Shown here piece by piece: positions 17,056 through 26,224 of a stretch of 61,140 bases of DNA. The first letter of the stretch is position 1. Each line of letters opens with the position of its first letter. The notes beneath the pieces were generated by a model. It saw only the letters and a program-made list of their open reading frames with translations, had not been told where the DNA came from and searched no databases. The DNA is from Alphaproteobacteria bacterium UBA3307 (lineage in GTDB: Bacteria; Pseudomonadota; Alphaproteobacteria; RF32; CAG-239): the NCBI GenBank assembly GCA_002361365.1, contig DEST01000115.1:1-61140 (forward strand), written 5' to 3'. Made by a program: the position numbers and the translations under genes.

Positions 17056-17425
17056 TTTTTTCTCCTAAAACATTTTTCACTACATTTTTATAATATCACA
17101 TTTTTGAGCGAATTTGTGTTAAACTTTTGTTACATTTGACAAGTCCACGTCGAGATACGCTACGGCTCATCTTTTCGCGCCTAAATGCATGCGTATTATA
17201 TAAGTACGTTACCATAATAACTCGCAAAAGTAAATAAAATGTAAAAATATATAACAGCTGTTTTTTTATGGCTTTATATAATAAATTTATTGTTTTGCCG
17301 CGTGTTCAGCTTTTCTGATTTCCATTAACTGTATTTTAACACTATTCGTTGTATCTTCAAACAAAAGAGTGGGGTAACTGTCACTATTTTGTGGCGTTAT
17401 TCATTGATTCAACAGGATTTTTGAT
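17056..17425. other. 370-bp divergent intergenic region between T4SS and type IVb pilus operons
   Basis: AT-rich. It holds promoter P2 for the minus-strand pilin/T4SS operon (17090-17134). A GC-richer patch at about 17145-17185 has the imperfect self-complementarity ACG...CGT and no ORF. Several A+T stretches near 17200-17340 could carry the plus-strand pilus promoter, but I see no convincing -35/-10 pair for it. Confidence 0.5.
17090..17134 (-). promoter_or_regulatory. Promoter P2 with tandem sites, before the VirB2-like pilins
   Basis: Minus strand: -10 TATTAT at 17095-17090. Upstream half-sites TTTAAC and TGTAAC (plus-strand GTTAAA 17118-17123 and GTTACA 17129-17134) are 11 bp apart, the proximal one 23 bp from the -10. 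Spacing and flanks (plus strand CACA-TTTTT...GTGTTA) match P1 at 12654-12699 closely, so the two promoters are probably co-regulated. Confidence 0.55.
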
Positions 17426-19105
17426 ATGCCGAAACCGGGATTGAAATATTTTATAGGAAGTTTTTTGTTGTCTTTGGCAGCTGTTTTTGTGGCAACTAAG
17501 GCATATTTGGTGGTTATGTGGTCTGAGCAAGAGCAAGAAAAGGTTCTGGCAGCAGTCAAGCCACAAGATATAGAGTTGTTTGCGCCAACCGAAGAAAATG
17601 ACCCTATTTATGAGAAATATCAACAAATCACACAAATTGAACAGCCGCTGGAGGAATCTGATGCAGAAACAATATCTGAGGTTTCAGCACAAGAATTGGC
17701 GCTTGGTGATTATGCCGACGAGATACTTTATACGCCGGAAAACGATGAATCGGCTGAATTTGCAGAAGACGAATCCACTGTTATCTCGCAAAATGAGTCT
17801 TCAGCACCTGAAACAGAAATTATTGATGCTGATAATGTTGATAATTCTGATGATGAAGAATTACAAATTGCCGATGCACAAAGTGCGCCGGTATTTATGA
17901 TTCCGCTCAAGCACAACTTTAATATAGAAGGTGGAAATGTTACTGTTTCCGATTCTGCCGGCAATGGACAAATTGCATTGGCATCGCACGATGTCAGTCT
18001 TTATAATTTGGGCACAGAAAATCAGGCAGATGTGACAGAACCATTGACGGCGAACGCCGAGCAGAACATTGCCGATGACAACTCTCCGATTGAGAGTCAA
18101 ACCAACCAGTCAGAAACTTTAACAGCGGAGGTTTCTACGCCGCAAATGGCTGATGATAACCCATGGGAAGTTGCCGAAGTTGCCAACAAGTATACTCCCA
18201 AAAATTCGCTCAGCGTTAAAAGTGAACCGGAAAAAGCCGATGTTGCTTTGCCGGCACAAGAAGCTAAGACCGCGTATAAAATGCAGAAAAACATACTAAT
18301 TCCGATTCCGGAAGATATTATGAATGATGAAAATCTTACTCCGCAATTTTCAACTTCTGAAGAGAATCTGAAATTAGAAGAAGAATTGCGTGCCAAACAT
18401 AAGCTTCCTACATTACCGGCATCACCAACAACAAAACCGGCGGCTGACGGAAATGATACGAATATCAATACCGACAATCCGGAGAAAGTTGCTCCGCAAT
18501 CGTTGCCGCAACCGATACGGATTCCGAGTGATGACACAGAAAAAGATTTTGATGAAGATGAGGAAACACAAAACGATGCCGATGCTCAAACCTCTAAAAA
18601 TCTGACCGAGAGTGTGGCTGCGTGGTTTTCCGGTATAAAAAATAAAGTCACGACAAATACGAATCAGGAGAAAACTACGGACAATTCGGGTATTGCCGGT
18701 GAAAAATCGGCAAAATCAGGTACCTCTATCTTTCAGCGTTTGCTCGGTACTCCGGAGCCGGAAAAAAATATTGCACCGAGTGAATTAAAAATTACGTTTC
18801 AGCCTAATCGGGCAGAAATTTCTGGTCAGACCTTGGAATGGTTACGTGCCTTTGCTGACAATACATTAGAGAATGAAAATGTTGTGGTCGAGATTCGTGT
18901 TTCGCAATCCACACCGGCAGCAATACGCTACAAACGTTTGAAATTACTGTATAAGGTTTTGGCTGACAATGGAGTTGAGCCGATGAAAGTTAATACAATT
19001 TTTACCAATCGCGAGCCAAACTCGTTTATTATTAGAAATGTGCGTTATTCGTCTGAAGAAGAAATGGCAAAAGCCGTTGTCAAATGGGGAGATAATCCAT
19101 GGTAG
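17426..19105 (+). CDS. Membrane-anchored protein with OmpA-like C-terminal domain, first gene of pilus operon
   Basis: 559 aa. A short basic N-terminus and one membrane helix (about 8-30, FIGSFLLSLAAVFVATKAYL) are followed by about 400 residues of acidic, Pro/Ser/Asn-rich disordered sequence. The compact C-terminal domain (about 450-559) has LKITFQPNRAEISGQTLEWL and YKRLKLLYKVLADNGVEP, which follows the OmpA/MotB peptidoglycan-binding plan but lacks a clear NxxLSxxRA motif. It probably spans the periplasm from the inner membrane to the wall. AGGA precedes the start. No counterpart is obvious in the R64 pil operon. Domain call moderate, role unknown. Confidence 0.72.
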   Translation: MPKPGLKYFIGSFLLSLAAVFVATKAYLVVMWSEQEQEKVLAAVKPQDIELFAPTEENDPIYEKYQQITQIEQPLEESDAETISEVSAQELALGDYADEILYTPENDESAEFAEDESTVISQNESSAPETEIIDADNVDNSDDEELQIADAQSAPVFMIPLKHNFNIEGGNVTVSDSAGNGQIALASHDVSLYNLGTENQADVTEPLTANAEQNIADDNSPIESQTNQSETLTAEVSTPQMADDNPWEVAEVANKYTPKNSLSVKSEPEKADVALPAQEAKTAYKMQKNILIPIPEDIMNDENLTPQFSTSEENLKLEEELRAKHKLPTLPASPTTKPAADGNDTNINTDNPEKVAPQSLPQPIRIPSDDTEKDFDEDEETQNDADAQTSKNLTESVAAWFSGIKNKVTTNTNQEKTTDNSGIAGEKSAKSGTSIFQRLLGTPEPEKNIAPSELKITFQPNRAEISGQTLEWLRAFADNTLENENVVVEIRVSQSTPAAIRYKRLKLLYKVLADNGVEPMKVNTIFTNREPNSFIIRNVRYSSEEEMAKAVVKWGDNPW

Positions 19106-19153
19106 CAACTTTGGCGGACACGCTCCGGTTTTAATCTGTTTAAGGAAAATACG

Positions 19154-19876
19154 ATGAAACATTATTTGGAAAAATATATAAAAACAAACAAATCAGCCTT
19201 ATTTGGTATTTTGTGCTGTGTATTATGCGCTACCGGCTGTATGTCTGACCAGCGCAGCTATTTGGAACGTGAAGCAAACTGCAAAGACGGTATTTGCGAA
19301 AGTAATCAAGAATTTACAGACATTTGTGTTGAAAATTCTGCCGGATACAGTGAATGTCACGACCAGATGGCAGTCAACTACACGCGCACAAATTCTGATT
19401 TTAGGGCGTATGGCGAACGCACCCCGCGTGATCATCGTATTACGCAAGCGGCAGCCGGCAACAATATTTCGGCAACTGTTGTTCCGGGAATTCGCGACGA
19501 AGTGGTGGAATATCAGCCAATGATTGACACAATGGCACAAAACTCTTATGCTATGGAAGTTGAAGGTTCACAAGAAGATGAGGATTCCGCCGAAGATGCC
19601 GATGTACAAAATCGCGACTGGTTGGCAGAAGAAGGGCAAAGCCTGAAAGAATTACTCACCCAATGGAGTGAAGAAGCCGGTTGGCGTTTGATTTGGAAGA
19701 CCAATCGTAACTATACTCTCAGTGCCGGCGCAATGTTCAGAGGCAATTTTGCCGATGTAGCTTCAGCCTTAGTACGGGCATTTGCTCGTGCCAGACCGGC
19801 GCCGGTGGCAACATTTTATAAAGGAAACCGCGTTTTGGTAATTGAAACAATGGAGGACGAAAATGCGTATGACTAA
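19154..19876 (+). CDS. TcpQ/PilL-like pilus lipoprotein
   Basis: 240 aa. The lipobox ATGC (Cys29) marks it as a lipoprotein. The N-terminal half is Cys-rich (CKDGICESN, DICVENSAGYSEC). The C-terminal part (about 155-235) has SLKELLTQWSEEAGWRLIWK, a TcpQ-type domain also present in PilL, which assists secretin assembly in type IVb pili. The pilN secretin start lies inside its last codons (14-bp overlap), which supports a partnership with the secretin. Confidence 0.78.
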   Translation: MKHYLEKYIKTNKSALFGILCCVLCATGCMSDQRSYLEREANCKDGICESNQEFTDICVENSAGYSECHDQMAVNYTRTNSDFRAYGERTPRDHRITQAAAGNNISATVVPGIRDEVVEYQPMIDTMAQNSYAMEVEGSQEDEDSAEDADVQNRDWLAEEGQSLKELLTQWSEEAGWRLIWKTNRNYTLSAGAMFRGNFADVASALVRAFARARPAPVATFYKGNRVLVIETMEDENAYD

Positions 19877-21434
19877 TTGGTATAAATTAACCGTTCTCGG
19901 TATTTTAGGAATCGCTGCGGCATGCAGTGTTACACCGGATTTGGACCGCGAAATTGAGCAACGTACAAAAGATGTGGTAGAATTACGCGAAAAAGCTATT
20001 GTACCAAATGAGCCGATTCCGGAAGATATGGTCAGAGTTAAAAATGATATTTGGCTCGGCGATACTTCTACCATTGAATATGAGGGCGAACCGGTACCGA
20101 CTTATCTGGAAACAAAAGATGGTATAACGCTTATCAGCAACCGTCCGATTACACTTTATGAAATTGGAGGGATGATTAGTAAAATTACCTCTATGTCAGT
20201 ACGTTATGCGCCGGAACTGGAAGAAGCTGCCATCAGTAATGCCGACGGCAACAAGCCGGAGCTTGATCAGCTGGGACAACAATGGACGGATTCTTCGAAA
20301 ATGATTGTCAGCTATAAGGGACCGCTCAGCGGATTGCTTGATGAAGTTGCAAATCGTTTCGGTATTTGGTGGAAGTATGAAAAAAACGAAATTTACTTTT
20401 ATAAATATATTACCAAAACATTTGTGCTTTATACCTTGCCGACAACTCCTAGCCTTGGCGGTGCGGTAGACAGCGGCGGTGAAGAAAGCAGTCAGAGTAT
20501 TTCAACAGAAAACTCATGGAATGGCTCAAGTGTGTGGGATGAAGTAAGCACCACAGTCGGCAATATGACCACCAGTGAAGGAAAATTGGCAATGAATCCC
20601 GGAAGCGGTACAATTACCTTAACCGATACACCTACTGTTATTAAACGTGTCGGACAGTATATTAACGAAATGAACAAGCGTATGGGCAAACAAATTGCCA
20701 TTAGCGTTAAGGTTTTGCAAGTAACCGTATCTAACAGTGATGCGTTCAGTCTGGATTTAGCCGCCACCATTAAAAAGTTCGGTAAAATGAAAGAAACAAA
20801 ATGGCTGGCTCCTTTTGCTCCGACAGGCGGAGGTAGCACACTTTCTTCCGGTTTCAGTGTCGGCAAATTAGATGTTGATGCCGTAGTACAGGCACTTTCA
20901 ACCGAGCAGAACAGCCATATTGTAACCAGCGGTACTGTAACAACAATGAATAATAAAGCAGCTCCGATTCAGGTTACAACCAAGCAAAGCTACATCAAAG
21001 ATGTTTCTACTTCTTATAACGGAGATTCGTCAGAAAATAATACATCTGATACCGAAACTGAGGAGTTTGAAACCGGCTTTACGATGAGTGTTTTGCCGCG
21101 TATTTTAGACCACGGACGCTTGATGATGTATTTTAATATGTCATTGTCAACTCTTTTGTCATTGGAGAATTTGGGTAATACCGAATCGCAATCTCCGAAA
21201 ATTGAATCTCGCGGCTTTACGCAGGAACTGGCAATGAAATCTGGTGAAACGCTGGTATTAGCCGGATATGAGCGAGCTAAAGATGCAACAACCAAACAAG
21301 GTACCGGTACTCCGGACAATATGTTGCTTGGTGGCTTGTCTGAGGCAGAAAGAGAACGCGATATCCTTGTGATTTTGCTGACTCCGGTGGTAATGGAATC
21401 ACCGCTTGATCCGGAATCCAGAATGAAAGACTAA
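19863..21434 (+). CDS. pilN: PilN-type type IVb pilus secretin lipoprotein
   Basis: 523 aa from the ATG at 19863, which has GGAGG six bases upstream; a TTG start at 19842 is less likely. The lipobox is IAAAC. It has a secretin N-domain (IVSYKGPLSGLLDEVANRFG) and a C-terminal secretin domain ending with SGETLVLAGYERAKD and ERDILVILLTPVVM. Secretins of this PilN/BfpB group form the outer-membrane gate for type IVb pili. The length is typical. It overlaps the TcpQ lipoprotein gene by 14 bp and lies 22 bp before pilO. Confidence 0.92.
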   Translation: MRMTNWYKLTVLGILGIAAACSVTPDLDREIEQRTKDVVELREKAIVPNEPIPEDMVRVKNDIWLGDTSTIEYEGEPVPTYLETKDGITLISNRPITLYEIGGMISKITSMSVRYAPELEEAAISNADGNKPELDQLGQQWTDSSKMIVSYKGPLSGLLDEVANRFGIWWKYEKNEIYFYKYITKTFVLYTLPTTPSLGGAVDSGGEESSQSISTENSWNGSSVWDEVSTTVGNMTTSEGKLAMNPGSGTITLTDTPTVIKRVGQYINEMNKRMGKQIAISVKVLQVTVSNSDAFSLDLAATIKKFGKMKETKWLAPFAPTGGGSTLSSGFSVGKLDVDAVVQALSTEQNSHIVTSGTVTTMNNKAAPIQVTTKQSYIKDVSTSYNGDSSENNTSDTETEEFETGFTMSVLPRILDHGRLMMYFNMSLSTLLSLENLGNTESQSPKIESRGFTQELAMKSGETLVLAGYERAKDATTKQGTGTPDNMLLGGLSEAERERDILVILLTPVVMESPLDPESRMKD

Positions 21435-21456
21435 ACAACATTTTAGGAGAAAAACA

Positions 21457-22701
21457 GTGGACGAGATGCAAACAGAAGAAAAGGCGTGGAAATCTACCTT
21501 TACCGAAGGCGGAACAACCTATGCCGCGAGCTTGTTCTGGCAACCGCTGTTGAACGAAGATAAACCGTTACCGGAAGTAAAAGAGGCGGCCGAAAATATT
21601 TTGGAAGGTGCAGACTTATATTTGGTACGCAAAGGTAAGTCCCCGCAATTCGGACTGGCCGCATCATCACAAGGCTTTACCAAAGGTCTGCCTTCTGCCG
21701 CAGTGGCACTGATTTCCGGTTTGGGCAACATTACTTCCTTTTTGGGGGTGTTTAAGGTAGACACCGGTTGGTGGTATGTATGCTTTAGAAATGACGTTAT
21801 CCTTTCAGATGGCGATACGTTATTCATCAGTGAGAGAGATGCCAAAAATCAGTTTATCTCTATGTTAGCGGTACCGGATTGGGACGCCATTTTTGCGCCG
21901 CAAGAATGGGCTATTGAGGATACCAAAGAAGCCGACTTACCTACGTTATTAGGCAAAGGTTTGCAAATCAAACTTGATAAAATTGATGCCAGTAATGATG
22001 CGATTATGCTTGCCGTGATTGTGGTATGTTTTGCCATTATTCTATGGTTTGCATATTCCACTCTTAAAGATTTATTTTTCTCTAAGCCGGAACCACCTGT
22101 AGTACAGCCGATTGAGCAAGTTGAACAAGAGGAAGAACTACCGCCGGAACCGAAACCGTGGGAAAATTTGAATAACCCGATTGATGTTATGCGTAACTGC
22201 TATTTGGCCACCCAAAAAGTGGTTGAATTAGTGGCTCCGGGCTGGCATTTAGAAGGCGTTACTTGTAATGCTTCAGGCTTGGTAACGTCATGGAGACGTG
22301 AAATCGGAAGACTGACTTTTATTGAACAAGCACTTGATGTTTCCGGTGTAAACTTTTCTTCCCGTGTGTTGAGTCGTGATGGTAATACCTTGATGGCATC
22401 TCTGCCGGTAGACCAACCGCAAACGCAAAACTCGCCTCCGGAATATACCGAAGATGAGCTGATTAACACCATAAATGATATTAACCAAGCGTTGGATATT
22501 AATATTATGCTTTCTCCAAAGCAATGGGTATCTCCGCGCGGTACAAAATATCAGTTGATGGATTTTACCATTTCATCTAATAACGATCCGTTGACATGGA
22601 TTCAATTGTTAATGAAATTTTCAGGATTAACCATTAATACTATAACATACGACATAAATTCTGCAAATTGGACTTTCAAAGGAGAAATCTATGAATTGTA
22701 A
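21457..22701 (+). CDS. pilO: PilO-type type IVb pilus accessory protein
   Basis: 414 aa starting at GTG 21457, which sits seven bases after AGGAG; the ATG nine bases on is too far from it. The cytoplasmic N-terminal half carries GADLYLVRKGKSPQFGLAAS and WWYVCFRNDVILSDGDTLF, the recognisable PilO (R64 thin pilus) pattern. A single membrane helix follows (about 186-207, AIMLAVIVVCFAIILWFAYS), then a periplasmic C-terminal domain after a Pro/Glu hinge. It belongs to the inner-membrane assembly platform. It overlaps pilP by 11 bp. Confidence 0.88.
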   Translation: MDEMQTEEKAWKSTFTEGGTTYAASLFWQPLLNEDKPLPEVKEAAENILEGADLYLVRKGKSPQFGLAASSQGFTKGLPSAAVALISGLGNITSFLGVFKVDTGWWYVCFRNDVILSDGDTLFISERDAKNQFISMLAVPDWDAIFAPQEWAIEDTKEADLPTLLGKGLQIKLDKIDASNDAIMLAVIVVCFAIILWFAYSTLKDLFFSKPEPPVVQPIEQVEQEEELPPEPKPWENLNNPIDVMRNCYLATQKVVELVAPGWHLEGVTCNASGLVTSWRREIGRLTFIEQALDVSGVNFSSRVLSRDGNTLMASLPVDQPQTQNSPPEYTEDELINTINDINQALDINIMLSPKQWVSPRGTKYQLMDFTISSNNDPLTWIQLLMKFSGLTINTITYDINSANWTFKGEIYEL

Positions 22702-24463
22702 TCTTAAAAATAAAACATTATCAGTGATTGCGCTATTGTTCGTATTCACGATATCGGCAAGCACTACCAGTTTTGCCGCCGATGCGTCTTCTCCGATGGC
22801 TCAGCCGGTTGCAGAAACCGCAAATCAGGCAAAAGCCGCTGCACAGAACGGAGCAAATGCGGCAAAAGAAGCCGTAAATGCTGAGGCAAAAAAGAATATT
22901 GATGCCCTCAAAGCTCAAGAAGATGCCGCAATGGCAAACCTCAAAGATTTGGATGCGGAAATTGCTGCAGTGCGTGAAGAATTGGAAACTCTGAATGCCG
23001 ATATTGCCGATGAGGCACAAAACGGCAATACCATCGATTCTATTGAAAAAGAGCTTGCCTTTTTAGAAGATAATGCACCCAATGAGCTTGATGAACTGCG
23101 TGACAGACCAAAAAATGCGCAAAATGAAGCTCAGACTGCGCCGAATCAAAATCCTAATGCGAATCCGCAACAAGCAGATGCCGCCAATCCGGCGATTGAT
23201 GCTGAGGCAGTAAATCCGGATACTAAGCAGTCGCAAGATGCCGCTGCAAATTCAGACCCTAATGCCGCTCCGGCAGCCGAAGGAGAAACCGGTAAAGAGG
23301 GAGAAAATATTCCTAATGCCGAGGCCCCTAAATCTCCGCTTGAAAATTTTGGTAACGCCATTCTTTCTAAAGTAGACAACAACTTATTTAATAAAATGTC
23401 TACCATCGAAAAACAGACAACACTTTTGCGTTTGGAATATAAGCGTGAAGAACTTAAAAACAAAGTTGCGGCTTTGCGAACGGCTCGTTTGCGCGCAATG
23501 GAGGAAGAAATCGAGCGTCGGCGCGCTTATGAAGAAAAACTCAAAAACGCTGAGGCTGAGCGGCAGGCTAAAATTTTAGAAGAACAAAGAAAACTCAAAG
23601 AACGTGAAATGGAGTTGGAAAAACTGCGGCAGGCAAAAGTGCTCAATGAATATATGAACGAAATGTTGATGATGAATCAAAAATGGGTTGAAGAAAATGC
23701 CAAATTGCAAAATCGAATCCATGAACTTGAAGAAGAGCGTGTTCAGCTTATTGAAAACTTCAAACAAAAAATGGTTGATTTAGATGAAGTTGTCAACAAA
23801 ACTTATGAGCATGTTGTTTTGGTGGTCAGAGAACACTTTATAACCGTTAATGCTTTGCGTAGTAAAATTTCTGATTTGGAAAAAATTATTGCTGATAAAG
23901 AAGCGCAAATTAAAGCACTTAAGGCAGCAGCCGAGAATCCGTTCGGAGAAGAGGACGAAGGTCCGTCGCAAGCAGATATTGACTTGTCTAACGAATATGC
24001 TATTTTGGATATTACCGGTCAGGGTGACGAAATTGTGGCTAAATTAGTAAACTCTGAAGATAAGACGTTTGTTATTCACAAAGGTTCTATGTTGAAAAAT
24101 GGCGAGGTTGTTACTGCTATTACAGATACATATATCGCGTTTGAGAATCGTGGTGTTAAAAGTTATCTGTATACCACCGGAAGTATTCGTGAGTATGAGC
24201 CAAAAGCATCATTTAATGGCAATTCGGAAGATTTCTTCCCGCAAAGCAATAATGGTGCGGCGGTAGTTCCGCCGGTTGTAAAAAATCCGTCTCAAGCTCC
24301 TAAAGCTAAGGCAAATCCGGATGCTACTCCGAAAGCTGCACCAGCTAAGACATCCAGTGCCGCAAAACCGGTAAACTCGAAAGGAAGTTCTTCCGGCAGC
24401 ACTTCAAGCGGCAGACGTCGCGCACCGGCTCTTTCCGGAACATCGGGAATGTTTATGAGATAA
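22691..24463 (+). CDS. pilP: PilP-type pilus protein with extended coiled-coil region
   Basis: 590 aa. The signal peptide is cut near SFAA. An Ala/Asn/Pro-rich stretch is followed by a long coiled coil (about 235-415, with EEIERRRAYEEKLKNAEAER) and the compact PilP domain (about 435-515: YAILDITGQGDEIVAKLV, FVIHKGSMLKNGEVV). The tail is Lys/Pro/Ser-rich. R64-type PilP is only about 150 aa, so the coiled coil is a large lineage-specific addition that could reach across the periplasm between PilO and the PilN secretin. GGAG lies upstream of the start. Confidence 0.85.
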   Translation: MNCNLKNKTLSVIALLFVFTISASTTSFAADASSPMAQPVAETANQAKAAAQNGANAAKEAVNAEAKKNIDALKAQEDAAMANLKDLDAEIAAVREELETLNADIADEAQNGNTIDSIEKELAFLEDNAPNELDELRDRPKNAQNEAQTAPNQNPNANPQQADAANPAIDAEAVNPDTKQSQDAAANSDPNAAPAAEGETGKEGENIPNAEAPKSPLENFGNAILSKVDNNLFNKMSTIEKQTTLLRLEYKREELKNKVAALRTARLRAMEEEIERRRAYEEKLKNAEAERQAKILEEQRKLKEREMELEKLRQAKVLNEYMNEMLMMNQKWVEENAKLQNRIHELEEERVQLIENFKQKMVDLDEVVNKTYEHVVLVVREHFITVNALRSKISDLEKIIADKEAQIKALKAAAENPFGEEDEGPSQADIDLSNEYAILDITGQGDEIVAKLVNSEDKTFVIHKGSMLKNGEVVTAITDTYIAFENRGVKSYLYTTGSIREYEPKASFNGNSEDFFPQSNNGAAVVPPVVKNPSQAPKAKANPDATPKAAPAKTSSAAKPVNSKGSSSGSTSSGRRRAPALSGTSGMFMR

Positions 24464-24488
24464 TTTTTGATAAAACAAGGAATTATCA

Positions 24489-26213
24489 ATGGCAGAAGAA
24501 AATAAAACTTCTTTAGGAAATGAGGCAACGCCGGACGCAAATGTGTCCGGCAAAACTGCCGTTCCGGCCGTTGCTAACAAGGATTTGCCTAAAGTTTCCG
24601 GCAGCGGCGATATTGAAGATTCTGAGATTGCTCTTTCCAAAGCACAAACTAATGTGTTTCAAATTTTGTTTGCCAATGACAACAAATTGCTGACTCTTGA
24701 AGGCGGTGAGATTGTAGTTGATGATGAAACGCGCCGAATGATTGCCCTATTTTCCGACGGCACATATTTGGTAGATGAAACCCATCGTTTTGACGGTAAG
24801 GTTCTAAACTTTACGACTACCGCGCGCCGTCGTAAAATCAAAATGGCCGAGCCAAAATATATTTCCGCTTCGGAAATGGCGGCATTATATGCTTATGCCG
24901 AGCGTGGGCAAGGTCAAATTACGGTTTCAGCCGAAGAAGCATCTGACTACCAGATGCAAATTGACTTTTTGAGTGTTATCAGCCGTGCGGCAATGCACAA
25001 AGTTTCAGATATTCACGTTATTGTAGCCAACTCGACGATGGTATTTTTCCGCTCAAGCGGTATGATGGAACGTGAATTGGAATATTCTAAAGAATGGGGA
25101 GAAGCATTTGTCCGTGCGGCATTTGCTTCAGCCGATATTTCCGATGCAAACTACGCGCAAAATGAGTTCCAAGGCGCACAAAAGCTGGGTTCTACACCTT
25201 TACGCGGCACAAACGGCAAATTGCGGCTTCCGCACAATGTGTTGGCGGTGCGCTTACAATTTAATCCGGTGGCATTCGGCTCACAATATCTGGTTATGCG
25301 TTTGTTATATGCCGATGATAATCCTAATGGTGATGGTGATTTGCGCTCACTTGGTTTAGGCGACCGTGAGTTGGATTTGTTTTACAGACTGCGGGCAAGT
25401 GCAACCGGTTTAAAGGTAATTGCCGGTCCGACCGGTTCCGGTAAATCTACCACACTGCAACGCAATATGATTAAACTCTTACAAGAGCATCAAAGTGAAG
25501 TGAATGTATTGACTGTGGAAGACCCACCGGAGTATCCGATTCCGGGAGCACGGCAACTTCCTGTTACCAACGCCTCTACCGAAGAAGAAAAAGATGATGC
25601 CTTTAATAAGGCACTTTCGGCCGCTTTGCGTTCCGACCCAGATGTGATTATGGTCGGCGAAATTCGTACTCTTTCTGCTGCAAACTTAGTGTTCCGCGGC
25701 GCACTTTCCGGTCACAGTGTGTGGACTACTTTGCACGCCAATTCAGCACCGGCAATCATTACCCGTCTGCGCGATATGGGAATTCAGCCTTATATGTTGG
25801 AAGACCCTGAAATTATGAAAGGATTAATTTCTCAACGTTTGTTCAGAAAAATCTGCCCATATTGCCGTATGCCGGTCAAAGAAAGAATGTCCGATCCATC
25901 GTTTAAGCGCCTGAAAATCGCACTTGGCGAATTTGGAATAGAAAATACATTTGTACGCGGTCCGGGGTGCAAATATTGCGGTAATAAAGGAGTTATCGGG
26001 CGTATGTCCGTACCGGAAATTATTTTGCCGGACGGGCACTTTTTGCGGCTGATGCTAAACGGAGATACCAAAGACGCAATTGATTATTGGGTCAGTGAAC
26101 TTAACGGACGACCTCTGCGTGAAGCCGCTATTGAGCGTATGCTCAAAGGATACATTGATTTGGACGAAGTCGAGCGCTGGTGCGGTTTGCTTGATCAGCG
26201 TCCGACTTATTAG
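24489..26213 (+). CDS. pilQ: PilQ/PilB-type pilus assembly ATPase
   Basis: 574 aa GspE-family secretion ATPase. Walker A GPTGSGKSTT lies at about residue 315, the Asp box VEDPPEYPI after it, Walker B DPDVIMVGEIRT at about 383, and the His box SVWTTLHANSA next. A tetracysteine zinc site (CPYC at about 454, CKYC at about 494) marks it as an extension ATPase of the PilQ/PilB class rather than a PilT. It powers pilin polymerisation through PilR. AAGGAATTATCA precedes the start. Confidence 0.93.
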   Translation: MAEENKTSLGNEATPDANVSGKTAVPAVANKDLPKVSGSGDIEDSEIALSKAQTNVFQILFANDNKLLTLEGGEIVVDDETRRMIALFSDGTYLVDETHRFDGKVLNFTTTARRRKIKMAEPKYISASEMAALYAYAERGQGQITVSAEEASDYQMQIDFLSVISRAAMHKVSDIHVIVANSTMVFFRSSGMMERELEYSKEWGEAFVRAAFASADISDANYAQNEFQGAQKLGSTPLRGTNGKLRLPHNVLAVRLQFNPVAFGSQYLVMRLLYADDNPNGDGDLRSLGLGDRELDLFYRLRASATGLKVIAGPTGSGKSTTLQRNMIKLLQEHQSEVNVLTVEDPPEYPIPGARQLPVTNASTEEEKDDAFNKALSAALRSDPDVIMVGEIRTLSAANLVFRGALSGHSVWTTLHANSAPAIITRLRDMGIQPYMLEDPEIMKGLISQRLFRKICPYCRMPVKERMSDPSFKRLKIALGEFGIENTFVRGPGCKYCGNKGVIGRMSVPEIILPDGHFLRLMLNGDTKDAIDYWVSELNGRPLREAAIERMLKGYIDLDEVERWCGLLDQRPTY

Positions 26214-26224
26214 GAGATTTTATT

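Noticed and set aside
17140..17190. Attachment site or IS end in the divergent region
   Set aside because: A GC-richer patch with weak inverted repeats, but no second copy or target duplication was found.
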